Below, piece by piece: positions 59,362 to 64,000 of a stretch of DNA of 64,000 nucleotides; position 1 is the stretch's first letter; each line of letters starts with the position of its first letter. Below the pieces are notes generated by a model. The model was not told the DNA's origin, searched no databases, and saw only the letters and a program-made list of their open reading frames with translations. Source of the DNA: JAOUEA01 sp963719165 (GTDB lineage: Bacteria; Actinomycetota; UBA4738; HRBIN12); contig CAVRAV010000001.1 of the NCBI GenBank assembly GCA_963719165.1, forward strand, positions 558,001 through 622,000. The letters are read 5' to 3'. A program made the translations under genes and the position numbers.

Positions 59362-60432
59362 ATGACCTCCTACCGCGTGGACCTGCGCTCGGACACGGTG
59401 ACGAAGCCCTCCCCGGCGATGCGCAAGGCGATGGCCGAGGCGGAGGTGGGCGACGCCTGGTACGCGGACGACGACCCCACGGTCAACCGGCTGCAGGAGC
59501 TGGCCGCCGAGGTGCTGGACAAGGAGGCCGCACTGTACGTGCCCACCGGAACCATGGCGAACCAGATCGGGCTGCGTCTGCACGTGCAAGGGGCGGGACA
59601 CCTGGTGGCGAGCTCCCGCGCGGGCCACGTGGCCACCACGGAGCTCATGACCTCCGCGGTGTTCTCCGGCATCGGGTTCCGCACGGTGGACCCCGGCGAA
59701 CGCGGCTGGATCGACGCGGACCAGGCCCGGGCGTTGCTGGCGCCCGACACCTACTACGACGTGGAGATGGTGGACCTGCTGGCCGTCGAGAACACGGTGG
59801 GGGCGGCCGGCGGGCGGGTGTTCCCCCTCGAGGAGCTGCGCGCCGTCCGCAAGGTCGCCGACGGGGCGGGGGTGCCGGTGCACCTCGACGGCGCCCGGCT
59901 CTTCAACGCCGCGGCCGCCGCCGGCGAGGACGCCGCCGCCTGGGCGCGGGAGGCCGACACCGTGATGTTCTGCGTGTCGAAGGGTCTCGGAGCGCCGATC
60001 GGCTCGCTGCTGTGCGGCCCTGCCGATCTGATGCCCGAGGCGCGTCGCCTCTTGATCCTCTTCGGGGGCGCGTGGCGACAGGCCGGCATCACGGCGGCGG
60101 CGGGCATCGTGGCGCTGGAGCAGGGGCGTGAGCGGCTCGCCCAGGACCACGAGCGCGCCCGCCGCCTCGCCGAAGGGGTGCAAGCCCTCCTGCCCGGGTC
60201 GGTGGATCTCGAACAGGTTGAAACGAACATGGTCCTCGTCGACACGGAGGCGGTGGGGCTGCCGCTGTTCGAGACGATCGAGCGGTTGGGGGCCCTCGGC
60301 GTGGGGGTAACCCATGGGACGAAGGTCCGCATGGTGACCCACGTCGACGTGAACGACGACGGCGTAGCGGTCGCCCTGGATGCGTGGGCATCCGTCGCGC
60401 GCGATGCCGCGAAGGGAGCCAAGGAGGAGTGA
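59362..60432 (+). CDS. ltaE: Low-specificity L-threonine aldolase
   Basis: The product has 356 residues. It has the N-terminal VDLRSDTVTKPSPAMRKAMAEAEVGD, YVPTGTMANQI, HLDGARLFNAA and the PLP lysine in FCVSKGLGAPIGSLL. It cleaves threonine or allo-threonine to glycine and acetaldehyde. Glycine could feed the aminomethyl/folate chemistry of the island, although that is only suggestive. The next gene starts on the following base (60433). Confidence 0.93.
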   Translation: MTSYRVDLRSDTVTKPSPAMRKAMAEAEVGDAWYADDDPTVNRLQELAAEVLDKEAALYVPTGTMANQIGLRLHVQGAGHLVASSRAGHVATTELMTSAVFSGIGFRTVDPGERGWIDADQARALLAPDTYYDVEMVDLLAVENTVGAAGGRVFPLEELRAVRKVADGAGVPVHLDGARLFNAAAAAGEDAAAWAREADTVMFCVSKGLGAPIGSLLCGPADLMPEARRLLILFGGAWRQAGITAAAGIVALEQGRERLAQDHERARRLAEGVQALLPGSVDLEQVETNMVLVDTEAVGLPLFETIERLGALGVGVTHGTKVRMVTHVDVNDDGVAVALDAWASVARDAAKGAKEE

Positions 60433-61056
60433 ATGGGCCTGTTCACCAAGAACTATCCACCCGAGATCGCGCAGCGGGTCCCGCCGGGCCAGCGCTTGGT
60501 GAAGTCCTGGCCGGTGCTGCATTTCGGTCCCGTGCCTACGTTCGACGGCACGAACTGGGACCTGGAGATCTCCGGCCTGGTCGACAAGCCGTTCACCCTG
60601 TCCTACGAGGAGCTGCGGAGCCTGCCCAACGTCACCGTGGACGCCGACATGCACTGCGTGACGGGCTGGACCACCTTGGACAACACCTGGGAGGGCGTCT
60701 CGTTCCGCACCCTGATGGACATGGCGGGTCCGCAGGAGGCCGCGAAGTGGGTGATCGCGCGGTGCGCCTATGGCTATACCTCGAACCTCTCGCTGCAGGC
60801 CATGGTCGACGACGACGTGTTGGTGGCCTGGCGCAACCACGGCGAGGACCTGGAGACCGAGCACGGCTGGCCGCTGCGCCTCGTCGTCCCCAAGCGGTAC
60901 GCATGGAAGAGCGCGAAGTGGCTCACGGGCCTGCACTTCAGCGACAAGAACACCCGGGGCTTCTGGGAGGTCCGCGGCTACCACATCCACGCGGAGCCCT
61001 TCGCGGAAGAGCGCTACACGCACCAGGAAGGTCGCGGGGCCGAGCTGGAGCCCTGA
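60433..61056 (+). CDS. Sulfite-oxidase-like molybdopterin oxidoreductase
   Basis: The product has 207 residues and is a single Mo-cofactor domain of the sulfite oxidase/YedY family. The molybdenum-ligating cysteine is in DADMHCVTGWTT, and SYEELRSLPNVTV, KYGYTSN-like YGYTSNLSL and the PKRYAWKSAKWLTGL end are present. It lacks a signal peptide and the dimerisation domain, as in other short cytoplasmic members. Its physiological substrate is unknown. The AGGAGG site lies at the end of the threonine aldolase gene, so the two are co-transcribed. Confidence 0.85.
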   Translation: MGLFTKNYPPEIAQRVPPGQRLVKSWPVLHFGPVPTFDGTNWDLEISGLVDKPFTLSYEELRSLPNVTVDADMHCVTGWTTLDNTWEGVSFRTLMDMAGPQEAAKWVIARCAYGYTSNLSLQAMVDDDVLVAWRNHGEDLETEHGWPLRLVVPKRYAWKSAKWLTGLHFSDKNTRGFWEVRGYHIHAEPFAEERYTHQEGRGAELEP

Positions 61057-61091
61057 CGCACGACCGGATCGAGGAGGGATCGAGGTGATCC

Positions 61092-61538
61092 ATGGGTGTC
61101 ACGGTGAGGCGCCTCGAGGCCCGTGACGCTGACGAGGTGCTCCGCTTCGCCGAGGCCTTCGACGATCCGGTCGATCGGGCGGCCACGGATCGGTTCCTGG
61201 GCGATCCGCGGCACCATCTCGTCGTGGCCTACGTCGACGGCGACCCGGCGGGCTTCGCGTCGGCCGTCGAGATCCTCCATCCGGACAAGGTGCAACCCGA
61301 GCTCTTCCTCAACGAGCTCTCCGTGACCGAGGGATCCCGCCGCCGTGGTGCGGGTCGAGCGTTGCTCGAAGAGGTGAAGCTCCTCGGTCGAGCGCTCGGA
61401 TGCACGGCGATCTGGGTCCTCACCGACGAGGGCAACCCCACCGCGATGCGGCTGTACTCCCAGACCGGTGGCAGCTGGGACGGAGACCGCCACGTCATGT
61501 TCGAGTACGACCTCGGGCGCCCGAGGGCTACACCATGA
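61092..61538 (+). CDS. GNAT N-acetyltransferase
   Basis: The product has 148 residues with the GNAT core: LFLNELSVTEGSRRRGAGRALLEEVK (the acetyl-CoA pyrophosphate loop) and IWVLTDEGNPTAMRLYSQTGG. It is the overall pattern of the AAC(3)-I-like group, but similar proteins act on many amines, so antibiotic modification should not be assumed. A GGAGGGAT site precedes the ATG. It overlaps the convergent kinase gene by 11 bp. Confidence 0.85.
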   Translation: MGVTVRRLEARDADEVLRFAEAFDDPVDRAATDRFLGDPRHHLVVAYVDGDPAGFASAVEILHPDKVQPELFLNELSVTEGSRRRGAGRALLEEVKLLGRALGCTAIWVLTDEGNPTAMRLYSQTGGSWDGDRHVMFEYDLGRPRATP

Positions 61539-63402
61539 ACAAGGTGATCGTGTCGCCGTAGCGCACCACCGCCCCCACCCCGGGGGTCTGGCTGTACACG
61601 AGGGACCCGGAAGTGCCGGCTACCGCACGGAAGTCCAAGACGAGCCCATATCGCGTCGCGAGGGCCTCGGCGGCGCTGCGGGAGATGCCGCGGAAGTCCG
61701 GCACGGGGAACTGCTGCGGTCCCTTCGACACGGTGAGGGTCACCGTGGTGCCGTAGGGGCTCATGGTCCCCACGTCGGGGGACACGTTGATCACGCGGCC
61801 CGCCGCGACGCTGTCCGAGAACGCCTCCTGGGACGACACCCCGAACCCGGCCGCGGCGAGGCGCTCTTCGGCGACCCCTTGGTCCTTGCCCACGACCTTG
61901 GGGATCGCCCGGGGCGCCGGGCCTCGACTGAGGACCACCGCGACGGCGCCGCCCTGCGGAAGCCGTCCGCCGGCGGGGTCCTGGCTCAGGATCGAACCCG
62001 CCGGGACCATGTCGTCGTACGCCCGCTTGCTGACGTTGAGGGTGAGCCCTGACTTGCGAAGGAGCGCACGCGCCTTGTCGATCGGCTTGCCTTGCACCGT
62101 GGGGACGTCGACGGGCGGCGGGCCGAGGGAGGGCACGAGCGTCACGGTCTCGCCTCGCTTCAAGACGACGCCTGCGGCGGGGATCACCCGCAAGACGTTG
62201 CCCTCGGCCACGGCGGGGTCGTAGCGGCCGTCGGCGAGCCGTACGGCGAACCCGAGGTCCACGAGCTGGGAGCGTGCCCGATCGACGGAGACGCCCGCGA
62301 GCGTCGGGACGGTGGCCCTGTGCGGTACCGCGTAGGTCCACACACCCCAGGCCGTGGCCGTGAGGGCCAGCACGGCCAGCATCACCCCCAGGACCCGGCG
62401 CCAGCGGCGCCGCCTCGTGCGCACGCTGCGCGTGATCGTCTGGGTCGCCGTCGCACCGGCGACCGCGACCGCCTCCGTGACGTTGCCGTCGTCGTCGAGC
62501 ACCTCGGGCATGTCGCCCACCAGCGACGCGAGCGAGCGCGCGGGCGGCAGCGTCGATCCGATCGCCTCGATGTCCCGGCGCATCGCCTCGGCAGACTCGG
62601 GACGGAGCTCGCGGTCGCGCTCGGTCGCGCTCGTGACGAAGCCGTTCAGGTCTTCGGGCAAGGAGGGAACGACGGCCGACGGCTTGGGCACGCGGTCGGA
62701 CAGGTGCTTGTAGGCGATCGACATCGCCGTCTCGCCCGTGAAGGGGAGCTTGCCCGTAAGCAGCTCGTAGGAGACGACGCCGAGCGAATACAGGTCGCTG
62801 CGGGGGTCGGCGGGTTCGCCCCGGATCTGTTCGGGCGCCAGGTACTGCACGGTCCCCGTGACGGTGCCGGCCTGCGTTTGGCGCCCGTCGGCATAGGCGC
62901 GCGCAAGGCCGAAGTCCGTGACCTTCACGACGCCCTCGGTGGTGATGAGGATGTTCTCCGGCTTGATGTCACGGTGGACGAGGCCCTGCCGGTGCGCGTG
63001 GCCGAGGGCCAGAAGTGTTTGACGGATCATCTCCGCGGCCTGCGCCGGCTCGAGCGTGCCGTACTGGTTCAGGAGATCGCGGGACGCACGCCCGCGCACG
63101 TACTCCATGACCATGTAGTAGATGCCGTCGACCGCGCCCCAATCGTAGACCGCCACGATATTGGGGTGGGAAACGCCCGCGGCCGCTCGCGCCTCACGTC
63201 GGAAGCGGTCCACGAAGGCCTGGTCGCCCGCGAGCGAGCGGTGGAGCACCTTGATGGCGACCTCGCGCGCGAGGACGGCGTCCTGCGCGAGGAAGACCTC
63301 GCCCATCCCGCCCGCGGCGATGCGCTCCACGATGTGATAGCGCCCGTCGAGGGTGACGAGCGCATGGCCTCCGGGCCCCCCCGGAGGTGCCGGCTGGGTC
63401 AT
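61528..63402 (-). CDS. pknB: Serine/threonine protein kinase PknB with four PASTA domains
   Basis: The product has 624 residues. The kinase domain (about 20-290) has K51 (VAIKVLH), HRDIKPEN with D145, and DFGLA with D163. A juxtamembrane region with basic residues and one transmembrane helix (about 337-356) follow. Four extracellular PASTA domains make up residues 361-624 and bind muropeptides or lipid II. PknB kinases control cell-wall growth and division. The ATG at 63402 gives a short N-terminal extension. TAGAAT (minus strand, 63464-63469) may be the -10. Confidence 0.94.
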   Translation of the reverse strand: MTQPAPPGGPGGHALVTLDGRYHIVERIAAGGMGEVFLAQDAVLAREVAIKVLHRSLAGDQAFVDRFRREARAAAGVSHPNIVAVYDWGAVDGIYYMVMEYVRGRASRDLLNQYGTLEPAQAAEMIRQTLLALGHAHRQGLVHRDIKPENILITTEGVVKVTDFGLARAYADGRQTQAGTVTGTVQYLAPEQIRGEPADPRSDLYSLGVVSYELLTGKLPFTGETAMSIAYKHLSDRVPKPSAVVPSLPEDLNGFVTSATERDRELRPESAEAMRRDIEAIGSTLPPARSLASLVGDMPEVLDDDGNVTEAVAVAGATATQTITRSVRTRRRRWRRVLGVMLAVLALTATAWGVWTYAVPHRATVPTLAGVSVDRARSQLVDLGFAVRLADGRYDPAVAEGNVLRVIPAAGVVLKRGETVTLVPSLGPPPVDVPTVQGKPIDKARALLRKSGLTLNVSKRAYDDMVPAGSILSQDPAGGRLPQGGAVAVVLSRGPAPRAIPKVVGKDQGVAEERLAAAGFGVSSQEAFSDSVAAGRVINVSPDVGTMSPYGTTVTLTVSKGPQQFPVPDFRGISRSAAEALATRYGLVLDFRAVAGTSGSLVYSQTPGVGAVVRYGDTITLFMV

Positions 63403-63463
63403 ACTCTTGGACGTGATGTTCCTCCCTTGGGGGAAGCGCTCGGTCGGAAAGCGCGTCCGGGCG

Positions 63464-63473
63464 CGATTCTACG
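63464..63473. promoter_or_regulatory. Overlapping divergent -10 elements (pknB / membrane protein)
   Basis: On the minus strand TAGAAT (63464-63469) is a good -10 for pknB. On the plus strand TACGGT (63468-63473) could serve the gene at 63493. The overlap would make the two promoters compete. Confidence 0.35.
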
Positions 63474-63492
63474 GTCGGAAGGGGCGGAAGCG

Positions 63493-64000
63493 GTGGAGGT
63501 TCCGGCAAGTGCTGCGAGCGACGCCCTGGGGGATGCGCTCGACGGCATCGAGCAGGCGGTCGCCCAGGGGAACACCGATCTGCGCTCGCTCGGGTTCTGG
63601 CGGCTGGTGGCTCGGGTCAAGCCCGATCGCGTGCTGATCCAGGAGCACGCGGAGCAGATCGGGCGCATCGACACGGCGGCGTTTCGGGCGGCGGTGAAGC
63701 TCCGCGTTCCGGTGTGGGTGGGCAACCTGCTCCTGGTGATCGGCGTCGTGGTGGGCGCGCTGGGCGTGGCGATCGCCTACGGGGCAGGCGGGGTCGACGC
63801 CTCGTGGGCGCGCGGGCTCGCGCTCGTCGCGGCGGGCGCGGTGTGGACCGTCGCGTTCCACGGTCCCGCGCACTGGCTCGTGGGGCGGGCCATCGACATC
63901 CGATTCACCGACTACTTCCTGGGCGGCCCGCCGCCTCCTCGCCCGGGCCTCAAGACCGACTATGCGACGTACCTGCGCGCGGATCCGAACAGCCGCGCCT
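63493..64000 (+). CDS. Membrane protein, cut by the window end
   Basis: A GTG at 63493, after GGAAGGGGCGGA, opens a frame of 169 codons that is still open at the window edge. It starts MEVPASAASDALGDALDGIE, is hydrophilic to about residue 75, then has two hydrophobic segments (about 78-98 and 106-125). It reads FTDYFLGGPPPPRPG near the break. No family is recognised. It lies divergent from pknB. Confidence 0.65.
   Translation, partial: MEVPASAASDALGDALDGIEQAVAQGNTDLRSLGFWRLVARVKPDRVLIQEHAEQIGRIDTAAFRAAVKLRVPVWVGNLLLVIGVVVGALGVAIAYGAGGVDASWARGLALVAAGAVWTVAFHGPAHWLVGRAIDIRFTDYFLGGPPPPRPGLKTDYATYLRADPNSRA

Noticed and set aside
61092..61538. Aminoglycoside 3-N-acetyltransferase (antibiotic resistance)
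   Set aside because: Similarity is at the level of the GNAT family only; there is no linked resistance gene or mobile element.

Overview
The window reads as chromosomal DNA of a high-GC actinobacterium (Actinomycetota). Lineage markers are a WhiB-type Fe-S protein, a mycothiol-type DinB/maleylpyruvate-isomerase-fold protein, a PimB-like mannosyltransferase, an F420-type luciferase-like oxidoreductase, a PASTA-domain PknB kinase, a DUF222-HNH (13E12-like) gene, and LexA boxes of the mycobacterial/Bacillus type. Nothing points to a phage or plasmid, and the class cannot be fixed from the sequence. I see no rRNA, tRNA, CRISPR array or insertion sequence. Many genes carry a TANNNT -10 element only 6-8 bp before the start codon, which suggests widespread leaderless transcription; I used it to choose several starts.

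Layout. 0.1-2.2 kb: MIP18-family Fe-S protein, rhodanese, UspA-like protein. 2.4-9.4 kb: SUF iron-sulfur assembly genes (sufB, then sufD-Rieske-sufC-sufS-sufU), interrupted by an opposite-strand DUF222-HNH gene with its own LexA box. 9.4-18.6 kb: DUF2207 membrane protein, acyltransferase, ECF sigma/anti-sigma pair, glycerate kinase, YbaK-like deacylase, A-type Fe-S carrier, class III aminotransferase. 18.7-28.8 kb: cobalamin-dependent methionine synthase with a mirror-image divergent promoter, aldo/keto reductase, 2-oxoacid:ferredoxin oxidoreductase (korAB), a second cysteine desulfurase, an aquaporin. 28.9-30.6 kb: small proteins including a receiver domain. 30.6-43.2 kb: thiolase, an SOS-controlled exonuclease/GIY-YIG nuclease, heptose genes (gmhA, hddA), WhiB, YgfZ, PimB-like transferase, ArsA, ROK kinase, LLM oxidoreductase, 5-formyl-THF cyclo-ligase, DnaQ-like exonuclease.

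43.3-57.9 kb is a one-carbon/formate island: a tandem pair of GcvT-like aminomethyltransferases, glutamate formimidoyltransferase, formimino-/methenyl-THF cyclase, formate-THF ligase, FdhD, a selenocysteine formate dehydrogenase, MobA and carbamate kinase. C1 units would enter tetrahydrofolate from aminomethyl or formimino donors, pass to free formate through Fhs, and be oxidised to CO2 with NAD+ by the formate dehydrogenase. That enzyme is the most unusual object here. Its catalytic subunit reads through an in-frame UGA followed by a bacterial SECIS-like hairpin, and its N-terminal Fe-S domains, including the [4Fe-4S] domain next to molybdenum, are encoded as a separate protein two genes downstream.

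58.1-64.0 kb: predicted PPi-type phosphofructokinase, threonine aldolase, sulfite-oxidase-like molybdoenzyme, GNAT acetyltransferase, PknB-type kinase, and a membrane protein cut by the window edge.
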